From Hyphomicrobiales bacterium (GTDB taxonomy: Bacteria > Pseudomonadota > Alphaproteobacteria > Rhizobiales > Rhizobiaceae), in contig JAPLOZ010000041.1 in NCBI GenBank assembly GCA_026400435.1, forward strand, positions 1 through 64,000: DNA of 64,000 nt, written 5' to 3'. Shown here piece after piece: positions 1 to 9,612 of this stretch. A program made the translations under genes and the position numbers. Under the pieces are notes generated by a model. It searched no databases. It had not been told where the DNA came from and was given only the letters and a program-made list of their open reading frames with translations. Each line of letters opens with the position of its first letter. Within the stretch, counting starts at the first letter, position 1.

Positions 1-100
1 CTACGCAGGCGGGGCGCATCGGCAGTCTGTCCGGCGATCGCGTCACTCCGATCGACCCTTGCCCTTGACACGCCGCACCCCGAAACGCCATGTCGGGGCC

Positions 101-1105
101 ATGCTCGACCGGCAGACAAAACGGCCCTTGACGATCCGGCTCTGCCAGCCGCGCGGCTTCTGCGCGGGCGTCGATCGCGCCATCCAGATCGTCGTTCTGG
201 CTCTCAAGAAATACGGTGCGCCAGTTTATGTGCGCCACGAGATCGTCCACAACCGCTATGTCGTCGAGGGCCTTCAGACGCTCGGCGCCGTCTTCATCGA
301 GGAACTGAGCGAGATCCCCCCCGAGCATCAGGCCAGCCCGGTGGTTTTTTCCGCCCACGGCGTGCCGAAATCGGTCCCCGCCGATGCCCAGGCGCGCAAC
401 CTGTTCTACCTCGACGCCACCTGCCCGTTGGTTTCAAAGGTTCACAAGCAGGCAATGCGCCATCAGCGTCTCGGCCGGCATGTGATCCTGATCGGCCACG
501 CCGGCCACCCCGAGGTGATCGGGACGATGGGGCAGTTGCCCGACGGCGCCGTCACGCTGGTGGAGAGCGAGGACGACGTGCGTCGCTTCGAACCGGCGGA
601 CCCGGCAGCGCTCGGTTTCGTCACGCAGACCACTCTGTCGGTCGAGGACACCGCCGGCGTCATCAGGGCGCTCCAGGAGAAGTTTCCGCTGATCCATGCC
701 GCCGCGGCGGAGTCGATCTGCTACGCCACCACGAACCGCCAGGAAGCCGTCAAGGAAACTGCGGCGGGCGCGGACCTCTTCCTTGTCGTCGGCGCGCCGA
801 ACTCCTCCAACTCGATGCGTCTGGTCGAGGTCGCCGAGCGCGCCGGTGCGAAAATGTCGCTGCTGGTTCAGCGCGCATCCGACATCCCGTGGGACCGCAT
901 CGCTGGGATTGCAACGCTTGGGCTGTCGGCCGGCGCGTCCGCGCCGGAGATCATCGTCGACGAGATCATAGACGCATTTCGCCAGCGTTTCGACGTCACC
1001 GTCGACCTTGCGGTCACTGCTACCGAGACCGAGGAATTCCCTGTGATGCGGGCTCTGCGCGACGTCGAACTCACAAAGGCCGACATGGCCTTCGTCAACG
1101 GTTGA
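101..1105 (+). CDS. ispH: 4-hydroxy-3-methylbut-2-enyl diphosphate reductase
   Basis: Last enzyme of the MEP isoprenoid pathway, a [4Fe-4S] enzyme that converts HMBPP to IPP and DMAPP. The family pattern is clear: GFCAGV near residue 20 (first cluster cysteine), [11 protein letters not shown], and [11 protein letters not shown] (the other two cysteines). About 334 aa, the usual family length. I chose the ATG at 101; an in-frame TTG at 59 would add 14 residues that look non-homologous. The downstream homoserine kinase begins 3 bp after the stop, so the two are probably cotranscribed. As an early isoprenoid gene it also feeds the dxs/idi/crt genes further along the window. Confidence 0.95.
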   Translation: MLDRQTKRPLTIRLCQPRGFCAGVDRAIQIVVLALKKYGAPVYVRHEIVHNRYVVEGLQTLGAVFIEELSEIPPEHQASPVVFSAHGVPKSVPADAQARNLFYLDATCPLVSKVHKQAMRHQRLGRHVILIGHAGHPEVIGTMGQLPDGAVTLVESEDDVRRFEPADPAALGFVTQTTLSVEDTAGVIRALQEKFPLIHAAAAESICYATTNRQEAVKETAAGADLFLVVGAPNSSNSMRLVEVAERAGAKMSLLVQRASDIPWDRIAGIATLGLSAGASAPEIIVDEIIDAFRQRFDVTVDLAVTATETEEFPVMRALRDVELTKADMAFVNG

Positions 1106-1108
1106 AAC

Positions 1109-2071
1109 ATGGCGGTTTACACGGACGTTTCCGAAGGCGAACTCGAACGCTTCCTGCGGGAATATCCGGCAGGTACGTTGCTGTCCTACAAGGGCATCGC
1201 CGAGGGCTCCGAGAACTCGAATTTCCTCCTCCACACCACCCAGGGATCGTTCATCCTGACGCTCTATGAAAAGCGCGTCGACGTCGGCGATCTGCCGTTC
1301 TTCCTCGGGCTGATGCATCATCTCGCGGGCAAGGGCATTTCCTGCCCGCTGCCGGTAGCGCGCAATGACGGCAAGCCGTTCGGCGAGCTTGCCGGCCGTC
1401 CTGCTGCACTGATCACCTTCCTGGAAGGCATGTGGATGCGCCGGCCAACGGTGGCGCACTGTCGCGAGGTGGGCCGCGCGCTGGCCCAACTGCATGTCGC
1501 TGGTATGGACTTCGACCTGTCGCGGCCAAATTCGCTGGCGATCGATGGCTGGCGCAAGCTCTGGGACGGCTCGCGCGACCGTGCCGACGAGGTTGAGAAG
1601 GGGCTTGGCGCGGAGGTCGACGCCGATTTCGCCCTGTTCGACCGTGACTGGCCGAAAGACCTGCCCTCGGGCGTCATCCACGCGGACCTGTTTCCCGACA
1701 ACGTCTTTTTCCTCGGCGAAAAGCTCTCGGGCATCATCGACTTCTATTTCGCCTGCAACGACTTTTATGCCTACGACGTCGCGACCTGCCTCAACGCGTG
1801 GTGCTTCGAGAAGGATTTCTCGTTCAATCTTACGAAGGGCAGGGCGCTGCTTGCCGCATACCAGTCCGTACGCCCGCTGAGCACAGCGGAAAAGCAGGCG
1901 CTGCCCTTGCTGGCGCGCGGCTCGGCGCTGCGCTTCATGCTGACGCGTCTTTACGACTGGCTGCACATTCCAGATGGCGCGCTGGTCCAGAAGCGCGACC
2001 CGCTCGAATACATCAGGCGGCTGCGCTTTCATCGCGCGGTCAAGTCAGCCTCGGAGTACGGACTGCAATGA
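1109..2071 (+). CDS. thrB: homoserine kinase (type II, APH-fold)
   Basis: Phosphorylates L-homoserine in threonine synthesis. The protein belongs to the aminoglycoside-phosphotransferase-like ThrB family of alphaproteobacteria rather than the GHMP family: a catalytic loop [14 protein letters not shown] around residue 190 and a following IIDFYF metal-binding segment are visible. 320 aa, full length for the family. It sits between ispH and rnhA, and its TGA overlaps the rnhA ATG (ATGA at 2068-2071), indicating translational coupling. Its pathway partner thrC is about 7.5 kb away on the other strand. Confidence 0.95.
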   Translation: MAVYTDVSEGELERFLREYPAGTLLSYKGIAEGSENSNFLLHTTQGSFILTLYEKRVDVGDLPFFLGLMHHLAGKGISCPLPVARNDGKPFGELAGRPAALITFLEGMWMRRPTVAHCREVGRALAQLHVAGMDFDLSRPNSLAIDGWRKLWDGSRDRADEVEKGLGAEVDADFALFDRDWPKDLPSGVIHADLFPDNVFFLGEKLSGIIDFYFACNDFYAYDVATCLNAWCFEKDFSFNLTKGRALLAAYQSVRPLSTAEKQALPLLARGSALRFMLTRLYDWLHIPDGALVQKRDPLEYIRRLRFHRAVKSASEYGLQ

Positions 2072-2670
2072 CCGCGCCCGCCATGACGACAGCCATGAAG
2101 ACAGTGGAGATATTCACCGACGGCGCCTGCTCGGGCAATCCCGGCCCCGGCGGCTGGGGAGCGATCCTGCGCTTCAACGGCAAGACGAAGGAACTGTCGG
2201 GCGGCGAACCCGACACCACCAACAACCGCATGGAACTGCTCGCCGCCATCTCTGCGCTGAACGCGCTCAAGGAACCATGCGAGGTGTTGCTTCACACCGA
2301 CAGCAAATATGTCATGGACGGTATTTCGGGCTGGATAAACGGCTGGAAGCGCAACGGCTGGAAGACCGCCGACAAGAAGCCCGTCAAGAACGCGGAACTC
2401 TGGCAGGCGCTGGACCTTGCCAACGGCAGGCACAAGGTCAGGTGGCACTGGGTAAAGGGGCATGCCGGCCACGAAGAAAACGAGCGTGCCGACGAACTGG
2501 CTCGCATCGGCATGGCTCCGTTCAAGAAGAATGGAGCGATCTCCCGCCCGGAAGGAGAGACTGCCGGCAGGCCGCAGGTGGATGCGCGCAAAGCGGCCGC
2601 CAAGCCCGCATCCCATTCCAGCGCCAAACGGGCGAAGCCCAAGCCTCGCCGATCCACTCAGAGCTACTAG
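2068..2670 (+). CDS. rnhA: ribonuclease HI with basic C-terminal tail
   Basis: Degrades the RNA strand of RNA-DNA hybrids. Catalytic motifs are present: [16 protein letters not shown] at the N-terminus, [16 protein letters not shown], and the [11 protein letters not shown] segment. The start is the ATG that overlaps the thrB stop; an in-frame upstream start at 1798 lies inside thrB and gives unrelated sequence. The protein is 200 aa; the usual catalytic domain is about 150, and the remaining roughly 45 residues form a Lys/Arg/Ala/Pro-rich tail (KPKPRRSTQ near the end) that may bind nucleic acid. The stop overlaps the stop of the convergent peroxiredoxin gene by a few bases. Confidence 0.95.
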   Translation: MTAPAMTTAMKTVEIFTDGACSGNPGPGGWGAILRFNGKTKELSGGEPDTTNNRMELLAAISALNALKEPCEVLLHTDSKYVMDGISGWINGWKRNGWKTADKKPVKNAELWQALDLANGRHKVRWHWVKGHAGHEENERADELARIGMAPFKKNGAISRPEGETAGRPQVDARKAAAKPASHSSAKRAKPKPRRSTQSY

Positions 2671-3149
2671 AGCAATCCGAGCATATGCGATGCGCTGGAT
2701 TCGTTTACGCCGGGCTTGCTCTCGATATTGATCGCAGTGACCACGCCGTCCTCGGCGATAAGCGAATAGCGCTTGTTGCGCAGCCCCATCGCGTTGTGGC
2801 TGAGGTCGAGTTCGAGTCCTGCGGCGCGCGCGAAGTCGCCGCTGCCATCGGCCAGGAACAGGATCTTGCCCTCGCCGCCGGTGAACTTTGCCCAGGCGCC
2901 CATGACATGAACATCGTTGACGGCGACCACGGCGATGGTGTCGATGCCGCGCGCCTTGATGGCTTCGAAATTCTCGAGATAGCCTGGCAGGTGGTTGTTG
3001 GTGCAGCCCGGCGTGAAGGCGCCGGGAACACCAAACAGCACGACTTTCTTGCCGGCGAATATTTCGGCCGTCGTCAGTTCCTCGGGCCCGTCTTCGGTCA
3101 TGGTCTTGAATGTGGCGGCGGGCAGTTTTTCGCCAACGGCAATAGTCAT
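2667..3149 (-). CDS. peroxiredoxin, Prx5/redoxin type
   Basis: Thiol peroxidase that reduces hydrogen peroxide and organic peroxides in the cytoplasm, probably using glutathione/glutaredoxin. The 160-aa protein carries the Prx5-family peroxidatic site PGAFTPGC and begins with a typical [13 protein letters not shown] strand. No second conserved resolving cysteine is obvious near the C-terminus, which fits the 1-Cys or glutaredoxin-dependent type. It is convergent with rnhA (stops overlap) and followed downstream in the same direction by nothing clearly related. Confidence 0.9.
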   Translation of the reverse strand: MTIAVGEKLPAATFKTMTEDGPEELTTAEIFAGKKVVLFGVPGAFTPGCTNNHLPGYLENFEAIKARGIDTIAVVAVNDVHVMGAWAKFTGGEGKILFLADGSGDFARAAGLELDLSHNAMGLRNKRYSLIAEDGVVTAINIESKPGVNESSASHMLGLL

Positions 3150-3240
3150 GGGATGCTGGTCCTGGGTTCGGTTGATATCCTGGTCAATTAGGGTCCTGGC
3201 GTCGTTTCGGCAACGCGAATGGTCGGGAAAATTGTCGCGA

Positions 3241-4041
3241 TCAGAAATAGGGGACGACGCCGCTGACCGCGCCGGCGTCGGTCACCAGCGTGTAGCGAAG
3301 CCCTGGCCCGGACGGCGCTTCCTGCGGGCGCGTGACCTCGACCGTGAAGTACGTCCTGCCGCCGCGCTCGTCGCGGACGGGCGTGGTGAACAGGTAGCCG
3401 TCCTCGCCCGCGATGAAGAGTTCGGCCGAAGAGGGCGAGCCGGCAAAGCTTGCCTCGAACGTTGCCGCGGTCCCGGAACTTTCCGCGACCTTCACGCCGA
3501 AGCCTGGCCCTGCCGCGTGCGGGACGGCGGCAAAAGCGGCCGTCACGGCGGCCTCGTCCATCGGATCGTCCGGCGCGGCGGCGGGATCGACCGCAAGCTT
3601 CGCCTGCACCGGCACGCAGATCGTCTCGCAGACGCCAAGGAAGACGCTCGCCTCGACCGGACTTCCGGCTGAGCCGGGCTTGAACGTGAAAGTGATGGGC
3701 AGCGCTACCGGGTAATCGTAGCCCGCCCACTTGAAATCGCCTTCGTCATGTCGCTGCGGAGCCGGGAAATCGAGGTCGGCCGCAACGATGTCCGGGTTCG
3801 AGTGGACGTCCAGTGTCGGCGGCACGCCGGCGTCGCCCGGATCGCGCCAGTAGGTCTTCCAGCCAGGCTGCAAGACGATGTCGAGCATGCCCTTGAGGCG
3901 GCCTTGGGCGTCGGGCAGGCCGGTCGTCACCAGCCTGATGCGCGCGCCGTCCGTATCGAGCCAGGTGCTCGAGGATGCCGCGGCATCACCGGTTGCGAAA
4001 AGTGCGAGGAACGTCGCTGCGGTGGCGCAATGGCAATTCAT
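3241..4041 (-). CDS. exported DsbD N-terminal-domain-like protein
   Basis: Resembles the periplasmic N-terminal domain of thiol:disulfide interchange protein DsbD, without the membrane or thioredoxin domains. A short hydrophobic segment at residues 8-22 ending in alanines looks like a signal peptide, so the protein is probably periplasmic. The conserved stretch LQPGWKTYWRDPGDAGVPP and the cysteine pair in FLGVCETICVPV match the DsbD-alpha family. 266 aa. Free-standing copies are common in Rhizobiales; the exact role (electron transfer to periplasmic thiols, cytochrome c maturation) is inferred. It is divergent from yqgE, sharing a 136-bp intergenic region with a perfect dyad. Confidence 0.8.
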   Translation of the reverse strand: MNCHCATAATFLALFATGDAAASSSTWLDTDGARIRLVTTGLPDAQGRLKGMLDIVLQPGWKTYWRDPGDAGVPPTLDVHSNPDIVAADLDFPAPQRHDEGDFKWAGYDYPVALPITFTFKPGSAGSPVEASVFLGVCETICVPVQAKLAVDPAAAPDDPMDEAAVTAAFAAVPHAAGPGFGVKVAESSGTAATFEASFAGSPSSAELFIAGEDGYLFTTPVRDERGGRTYFTVEVTRPQEAPSGPGLRYTLVTDAGAVSGVVPYF

Positions 4042-4136
4042 GCGCGAGCATTGGACCGGAATGCCGGCCCCGGCAACGCGGTGTCGAAGCGGGCGGCATC
4101 ATATTTGCGTGAAATTGACGCGGTTTTGTCGTTAGT

Positions 4137-4154
4137 CCCGGCTTTAAAGCCGGG
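4137..4154. promoter_or_regulatory. perfect 18-bp palindrome in divergent promoter
   Basis: CCCGGCTTTAAAGCCGGG is a perfect palindrome lying between the divergent DsbD-like and YqgE genes, 24 bp before the yqgE ATG. It could be an operator for a dimeric regulator or an RNA stem in the yqgE leader. No factor can be assigned from sequence alone. Confidence 0.4.
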
Positions 4155-4177
4155 CAGAAACGGGTTACCGTGCAGGT

Positions 4178-4783
4178 ATGGACCTTTTGCGGCACAAAAA
4201 GCACGCCGTCCGCGGGTTTCTGGACGATCACTTCCTCATCGCCATGCCCGGGATGAAGGACGACCGCTTTGCTCGCTCCGTGATATACGTCTGCGCCCAC
4301 AGCGAAGAAGGCACGATGGGCCTGATCATAAACCAGGCTCAGCAGATGCAATTCCCCGACCTTTTGGTGCAACTTGGCGTCATGGATGAAAAGGACATCA
4401 TCCGTTTGCCGCGCCAAGCGCGCGATATCGTCGTCAGGAACGGCGGACCGGTCGACCGCAGCAGGGGCTTCGTGCTGCATTCAGGCGACTACACGGTCGA
4501 ATCCTCGCTGCCGGTGTCCGACGACATTTGCCTCACCGCGACCGTAGATATGCTGCGCGCCATATCGGCCGGGCGCGGGCCGCGCCACGCTCTCATGGCG
4601 CTCGGCTATTCGGGCTGGGGCGCCGGCCAGCTTGAAACCGAGATCGCGGAGAACGGCTGGCTGACTTGTCCGGCGACGCCGGACCTGTTGTTCGACACCG
4701 ACATCGATCGCAAATACGATCGCATCCTCGCCTCGATCGGCATCGATCCCGTGCATCTGAGCCCCAACGCGGGCCACGCCTGA
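4178..4783 (+). CDS. YqgE/AlgH family protein (UPF0301)
   Basis: Conserved bacterial protein of unknown biochemical function, historically linked to alginate regulation (AlgH) in Pseudomonas. The family signature is clear: [13 protein letters not shown] near residue 22, then GTMGLIINQ, and FVLHSGDY and [11 protein letters not shown] further on. 201 aa, usual length. The ATG at 4178 is the only reasonable start. It stands alone, followed 18 bp later by the convergent end of the large GGDEF/EAL gene. Confidence 0.9.
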   Translation: MDLLRHKKHAVRGFLDDHFLIAMPGMKDDRFARSVIYVCAHSEEGTMGLIINQAQQMQFPDLLVQLGVMDEKDIIRLPRQARDIVVRNGGPVDRSRGFVLHSGDYTVESSLPVSDDICLTATVDMLRAISAGRGPRHALMALGYSGWGAGQLETEIAENGWLTCPATPDLLFDTDIDRKYDRILASIGIDPVHLSPNAGHA

Positions 4784-4801
4784 GCGTCGCCGTAAACGTG
4801 G

Positions 4802-7690
4802 CTATCCCTGCGTCACGGGAAATTGCTCTCGCAACATCTTGAGCACCTGGTCGCCCGGGATCGGCGCGCCGAACATGTAGCTCTGCACATATTCGCAACC
4901 CATCTGCCTGAGTTCCAGCGCGTCGTTCTCGTCCGCCACGCCCTCGGCGACGACCGACAGGCCGAGCTCGTGTGCCATGTTGATCATCGATTTCAGGAGA
5001 ACGGCCCGCTTTGGCGTGGCGTCGTCGACGAAACTCTTGTCGATCTTGATGGTGTCGAAGGGGAACCGTGTCAGATAGGCGAGCGATGAATAGCCCGTGC
5101 CGAAATCGTCCAGCGAAAGCCCTATGCCCAGTTGCTTCAGCTTTGTCAGAACGTGGTTGGTCTGTTCGGGATTGTCCATGACCAGCGATTCCGTCAGTTC
5201 GAGGCGGAAGCATCGTGGCTTGAGATTTGCCCTCGCGATCACTGACCGCACGTCGCTGACGAGGTCGCGGCGGATCAGCTGACGGCTGGAAAGATTGACC
5301 GAGACCGAAAGCGGCATGTCGCCGACCTGTTTTTGCCAGCGCGCGAGGTCGTCGGCGGCCCGCTGCATGGCGAAGAGACCAAGTTGTACGATCAGCCCGC
5401 AGCTCTCGGCGACCGGAATGAAGTCCGATGGCGGAATGGAGCCACGGCGCGGGTGATCCCAGCGCAGCAGCGCCTCGAAGCCGGCGACCGTGCCGTCCTC
5501 GAGACGGACGATCGGTTGGTAGGCCAAGGTGAATTCCTGGCGCTCGGCGGCGCGGCGCAGATCGGACTCGAGCTGCAAGCGGTCCGTGCCGACCGAACGA
5601 AACGCCGGGCGGAACGGCTCGATACGGTCGCCGCCGAACCGCTTGGCCTGCAGCATTGCGAGTTCGGCGTCCTTGACCATGTCCTCAGCGGTGTTCTGCG
5701 AGTTGGTCCAGGTGATCAGGCCGATCGACGCGGTCAGCACGATCTCGCGCTTGGCGAAATTGATCGGTGCGCGGATCGCCTGCTTGATGGCGTCCGCGAC
5801 GCCGGCGATGCGGGTCGGGTCCTGTTCGGACAGCAGCATCATGGCGAACTGGTCGCCGCCAAAGCGCGACAGCGAATCCTTCGGCTTGAGCAGCCGGTGA
5901 AGCCGCCGCGCGATGGTCAGGAGGATCGTGTCGCCTGCCGAGATGCCGAGCCCGTCATTGACCTGCTTGAAGCGGTCGATGTCGATGACAAACACGGTAG
6001 GCTGGATCTTGTCTTCGGTGCGGGCAACCGAGATGATCGCCTCCAGCCGGTTCATGAACAGTTCGCGGTTGGGCAATCCGGTCAGGTTGTCGTGCACCGC
6101 GTCGTGCAGCAGTCGCTCTTCAGCCTTCTTCTGTTCGGTGGTCTCCACCATCGTCCCGACGCAACGGATCACCTCGCCGTCGGAACCGACGACAGGACGC
6201 GCTCGCAGCGAGAACCAGTGGTAGTGACCGTCGGCGCCACGCAGACGGAAACTCTGGCCGACCTTGCCGCGGCGATGCTCCAGAACGACGTCGAGCGTGG
6301 TGCGGAAGGTGTCGCGATCGTCCGAGTGCAGCAACGGCAGCCACGTGCGGGCAGGGCCGCCCAGGCTGTTGGGCGGCAGGCCAAGCTGCAGGCTGATGTC
6401 GGGTTTGGTGACGACGCGGTCGCGCAGCACATCCCAGTCGAACACAATGTCGCCAGAGCCCACAACCGCCAGCGCCTGCCGTTCCATGTCGCTGAACAGG
6501 CCCTGATGCAGCGCGCCGCCAGCGAAGGCATGCTGCATCACGGTGAAGCCGATCAGCAGGATGATGAGGATGAGTCCTCCGCCCAGCGCCGGCTGGACGA
6601 CGTCGTTGTCGATCATGCCGGTGATCGCCATCCAGGAACCGGTCAGCCAGATAAGCACCATGACCCAGCTCGGGATCAGCATGATCGCCCGGTCGTAGCC
6701 GCGCAGGCCGAGATAGACGATGAGCCCGATGCCGGTGATGGCGGTGGCGGCAAAGGACAGCCGCGCAATGCCCGCTGCCACCGCCGGGTCGATGATCGCG
6801 ACGCCGGCGATCAGAACCAGGCCACAGATCCAGACGAAGACGCCATAGCTGAAATGGCCGTGCCATCGGTTCAGGTTGAGATAGGCGAACAGGAAAACCA
6901 CGAAGGTCGCGGCCAGTCCCACTTCCGTTCCCGCCCGCCACATCTGCTCGTTGCCCGGCGATATCTCGATGATCTTGTTCAGGAAGCCGAAGTCGACGCT
7001 GATATAGGCTAGCACGGCCCACGACAGCGCCGCGGTTGCGGGAAACATCGATGTCCCCTTGACCACGAACAGGATGGTCAGGAACAGCGCCAGGAGACCC
7101 GCGATGCCGATCACGATGCCACGGTAGAGCGTGTAGGAATTGACCGAGTCCTTGTAGGCTTCCGGATCCCAGAGATAGACCTGCGGCAGGTTGGGCGACG
7201 CAAGTTCGCCGATGAAGGTCACCACCGCGCCCGGGTTCAGCGTCACCAGGAAGACGTCGGCGTCAGGACTGGTCTGTCGATCGAGCGCGAAGCCTTCGCT
7301 GGGCGTGATCGCCGCGATGCGGCTCGATCCGAGGTCCGGCCAGAACAGCCCGGAATTCACCAACCTGAAATGCGGCGCCACGATGAGGCGGTCGAGCTGC
7401 TCGTCGGTCGTGTTGGCGAGGGCGAAGACCGCCCAGTCGCCGCTCGAGCGTTCGTCGTTGGCTTCCACCTCGATGCGGCGCACGATGCCGTCGGGTCCAG
7501 GCGCCGTGGACACCTGGAAGTTCTGCCCCTGGTTCTGGTAGATCTCGACCGCGCCAGACAGATCGAGGGCTACGTTGTCGCGCGATATCTTGATGGGCTC
7601 GATCGCCAAGGCGGCCGAAGCGGAAAACAGTATCGCTACCGCCGCCAGAACCAACGCGCCGAGCCGCGCCTTGAGGAATTCAGTCGCCAA
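4802..7690 (-). CDS. membrane PAS-GGDEF-EAL cyclic-di-GMP protein
   Basis: 962-aa predicted inner-membrane signalling protein. Order of parts: signal peptide (residues 1-30), periplasmic region to about 190, seven or so transmembrane helices to about 400, a PAS domain (about 405-520), GGDEF (about 530-690) and EAL (about 700-950). The EAL part keeps the phosphodiesterase motifs EALLRW, LELTES, DDFGTGYSSL and KIDKSFV. The GGDEF signature reads RFGGDQF rather than GG[DE]EF, so cyclase activity is probably lost and the domain may regulate the EAL domain. The architecture resembles 7TMR-DISM sensor proteins. It starts 2 bp after the GNAT gene and is probably the last gene of the thrC operon. Confidence 0.88.
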   Translation of the reverse strand: MATEFLKARLGALVLAAVAILFSASAALAIEPIKISRDNVALDLSGAVEIYQNQGQNFQVSTAPGPDGIVRRIEVEANDERSSGDWAVFALANTTDEQLDRLIVAPHFRLVNSGLFWPDLGSSRIAAITPSEGFALDRQTSPDADVFLVTLNPGAVVTFIGELASPNLPQVYLWDPEAYKDSVNSYTLYRGIVIGIAGLLALFLTILFVVKGTSMFPATAALSWAVLAYISVDFGFLNKIIEISPGNEQMWRAGTEVGLAATFVVFLFAYLNLNRWHGHFSYGVFVWICGLVLIAGVAIIDPAVAAGIARLSFAATAITGIGLIVYLGLRGYDRAIMLIPSWVMVLIWLTGSWMAITGMIDNDVVQPALGGGLILIILLIGFTVMQHAFAGGALHQGLFSDMERQALAVVGSGDIVFDWDVLRDRVVTKPDISLQLGLPPNSLGGPARTWLPLLHSDDRDTFRTTLDVVLEHRRGKVGQSFRLRGADGHYHWFSLRARPVVGSDGEVIRCVGTMVETTEQKKAEERLLHDAVHDNLTGLPNRELFMNRLEAIISVARTEDKIQPTVFVIDIDRFKQVNDGLGISAGDTILLTIARRLHRLLKPKDSLSRFGGDQFAMMLLSEQDPTRIAGVADAIKQAIRAPINFAKREIVLTASIGLITWTNSQNTAEDMVKDAELAMLQAKRFGGDRIEPFRPAFRSVGTDRLQLESDLRRAAERQEFTLAYQPIVRLEDGTVAGFEALLRWDHPRRGSIPPSDFIPVAESCGLIVQLGLFAMQRAADDLARWQKQVGDMPLSVSVNLSSRQLIRRDLVSDVRSVIARANLKPRCFRLELTESLVMDNPEQTNHVLTKLKQLGIGLSLDDFGTGYSSLAYLTRFPFDTIKIDKSFVDDATPKRAVLLKSMINMAHELGLSVVAEGVADENDALELRQMGCEYVQSYMFGAPIPGDQVLKMLREQFPVTQG

Positions 7691-7692
7691 AA

Positions 7693-8289
7693 TCAGTCCC
7701 TTGTCCTGGCGTCGCGTCGATCGTCCGCAATCAGTGCATAAAGATAGTGATCCTGCCAGCTTCCGTTGATCTTCAGAAAGGATCTCAACAGCCCTTCGCG
7801 CGTGAATCCGGCTTTTTCAAGCACACGCACAGACCTTGTGTTGCCCGGGATACAGGCAGCCTCGATCCGGTGCAACCGCATGGTGTCGAACGCGTGGCCG
7901 GCAAGCAGGTCAAGCGCGTCGACCATGTAGCCCTGGCCGGCGTATTTTTCACCAACCCAGTAGCCTATGTGGCCCGAGCGGGCGACGCCGTGCCGGATGT
8001 TCCCGAGCGTCACGCCGCCAAGCAGCTTCCCCGATCCTGTCTCGAAGATGAAGAAGGCGATGGCGGAGCCGCGAGCATAGTCCTTGCGATAGCGCTTTAA
8101 CCTGAAGCGCCATGACTGCCTGGTCAGTTCGTCCGACGCCCAGGTCGGCTCCCATGGCATCAGAAATCCGCGGCTTTCGCCGCGCAGTTTTGCCCATTCG
8201 TCGTAGTCGCTGGAGACAGGCATCCTGAGGGTAACGCGCGCTGCCTTCAGTGCCGCGGGCTCACGGCGAAAGAAAGGGGGCACCAGCAC
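7693..8289 (-). CDS. GNAT acetyltransferase, RimJ/RimL-like
   Basis: 198-aa N-acetyltransferase of the GNAT superfamily, closest in look to ribosomal-protein alanine acetyltransferases (RimJ). Visible features are RVTLRMPVSSDYDEWAKLR at the N-terminus, the acetyl-CoA binding segment IGYWVGEKYAGQGYMVDAL around residues 110-130, and NTRSVRVLEKAGFTREG near the C-terminus, which is typical of the family. The substrate is inferred only from similarity. It lies in a minus-strand run, 16 bp after the M16 peptidase and 2 bp before the GGDEF/EAL gene. Confidence 0.88.
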   Translation of the reverse strand: MLVPPFFRREPAALKAARVTLRMPVSSDYDEWAKLRGESRGFLMPWEPTWASDELTRQSWRFRLKRYRKDYARGSAIAFFIFETGSGKLLGGVTLGNIRHGVARSGHIGYWVGEKYAGQGYMVDALDLLAGHAFDTMRLHRIEAACIPGNTRSVRVLEKAGFTREGLLRSFLKINGSWQDHYLYALIADDRRDARTRD

Positions 8290-8305
8290 TTCTTGGCGAC
8301 CGGGA

Positions 8306-9598
8306 TCAGACGGCGAGGCGGCGCGGACTCGTTTCCTGTCCGGGAAGCGCGTCGCGTATCGCCTCGTAGGGCGCCAGTTTCCCGATCGGACCGACTGCCG
8401 CGATCGTTGGCGTCGTGGAGAAAAGACGCGCGGAAAGATCTCGCAGCCGCTCGATGGTCAGCGCCGATAGCCGTTCCATCAGCTCGTCCTTGCCTATCGG
8501 CCGCCCGAACAGCAGAAGCTGGCGGGCGATCTGAGAAGCCCGCGACGAGGCGCTTTCACCCGACATGATCAGTCCTGCGCGATATTGTGCGCGGGCCCTG
8601 TTCAGCTCTTCCTGTGAAATACCTTCGCCCGCCTTCTGCAGTTCGTCGACGATCACCGGTATCAGCTTGGAGATGTCGCTCTGTCCGGTAGCCGAATGGA
8701 CGCCGAAAATGCCGGTATCGGAAAAACCCCAATGGAAGGCATAGACGGAATAGCACAATCCGCGCTTTTCGCGCACTTCCTGGAAAAGCCTCGACGACAT
8801 GCCGCCGCCGAGGATCATCGACAGCACCTGCGAGGCGTAGAAGTCACGCACATGATACGCGCGCCCTTCGAAACCGAGGATGATCTGCGCGTCCATCAGG
8901 TCGCGATGCTCGCGAAAGTCGCCGCCGACATACTGGGCATAGTCGGGGATCAGGCCGTCCGACTTGCTGCGGAAACCGCCGAAACGCTTTTCGACCTCTC
9001 GCACGAAGGCGTCGTGCTTAACGTCGCCGGCGGCGACCACCACCATGCGTTCGGCGGCATACTGGCGATTGATGAAGTCGTGAATCTGGCCCGATGTAAA
9101 CGATTTCACCGTCTGCGGTGTCCCCAGTATGGAGCGCCCGATCGTCTGGTGCCGGTAGGCTGTCTCGGTGAACTTGTCGAAGACGACGTCGTCAGGCGTG
9201 TCATGCGCGGCGCCGATTTCCTGCAGGATAACGTGCTGCTCGCGCTCCAGTTCGGCAGGGTCGAACTTTGAATCCGTCAGGATGTCGGCGAGTATGTTGA
9301 CTGCCAGCGGCACGTCGTCGGCAAGAACGCGGGCGTAGTACGAAGTGGTCTCCACGCTTGTCGCGGCATTGATCTCGCCGCCGACATTCTCGATCTCGGA
9401 GGCAATCTGGAAAGCGGTACGGCTAGACGTGCCCTTGAAAGCCATATGCTCAAGCAGATGCGCCATGCCGTGTTCGTCGTCGCGCTCGTTTCGCGCGCCC
9501 GACTTGATCCAGACGCCCAGTGCAACGGATTCAATGCTTGGAAGGGTTTCGGTTGCGACAGTCAGGCCGTTCGACAGACGGCTTACCTCAACACCCAT
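8306..9598 (-). CDS. M16 family zinc metallopeptidase (processing-peptidase-like)
   Basis: 430-aa pitrilysin-type peptidase, similar to mitochondrial processing peptidase beta and PqqL/YmxG-like bacterial enzymes. The inverted zinc motif HxxEH is present as HLLEHMAFKG around residue 47-56, with the third ligand region ELEREQHVILQEIG about 75 residues later. Full length for single-module M16B enzymes. It follows thrC by 14 bp in the same direction, an arrangement common in Rhizobiales. Cytoplasmic or periplasmic location is uncertain; no signal peptide is evident. Confidence 0.92.
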   Translation of the reverse strand: MGVEVSRLSNGLTVATETLPSIESVALGVWIKSGARNERDDEHGMAHLLEHMAFKGTSSRTAFQIASEIENVGGEINAATSVETTSYYARVLADDVPLAVNILADILTDSKFDPAELEREQHVILQEIGAAHDTPDDVVFDKFTETAYRHQTIGRSILGTPQTVKSFTSGQIHDFINRQYAAERMVVVAAGDVKHDAFVREVEKRFGGFRSKSDGLIPDYAQYVGGDFREHRDLMDAQIILGFEGRAYHVRDFYASQVLSMILGGGMSSRLFQEVREKRGLCYSVYAFHWGFSDTGIFGVHSATGQSDISKLIPVIVDELQKAGEGISQEELNRARAQYRAGLIMSGESASSRASQIARQLLLFGRPIGKDELMERLSALTIERLRDLSARLFSTTPTIAAVGPIGKLAPYEAIRDALPGQETSPRRLAV

Positions 9599-9612
9599 AT
9601 AAACTTAACTCC

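Noticed and set aside
434-2032. 532-codon open frame on the minus strand across ispH and thrB
   Set aside because: Antisense of two clear genes; the protein is Arg/Gln/Val-rich without recognisable motifs, as is usual for shadow frames in GC-rich DNA.
5333-7012. 559-codon plus-strand frame opposite the GGDEF/EAL gene
   Set aside because: Shadow of a gene with clear domains; composition is typical of antisense frames.
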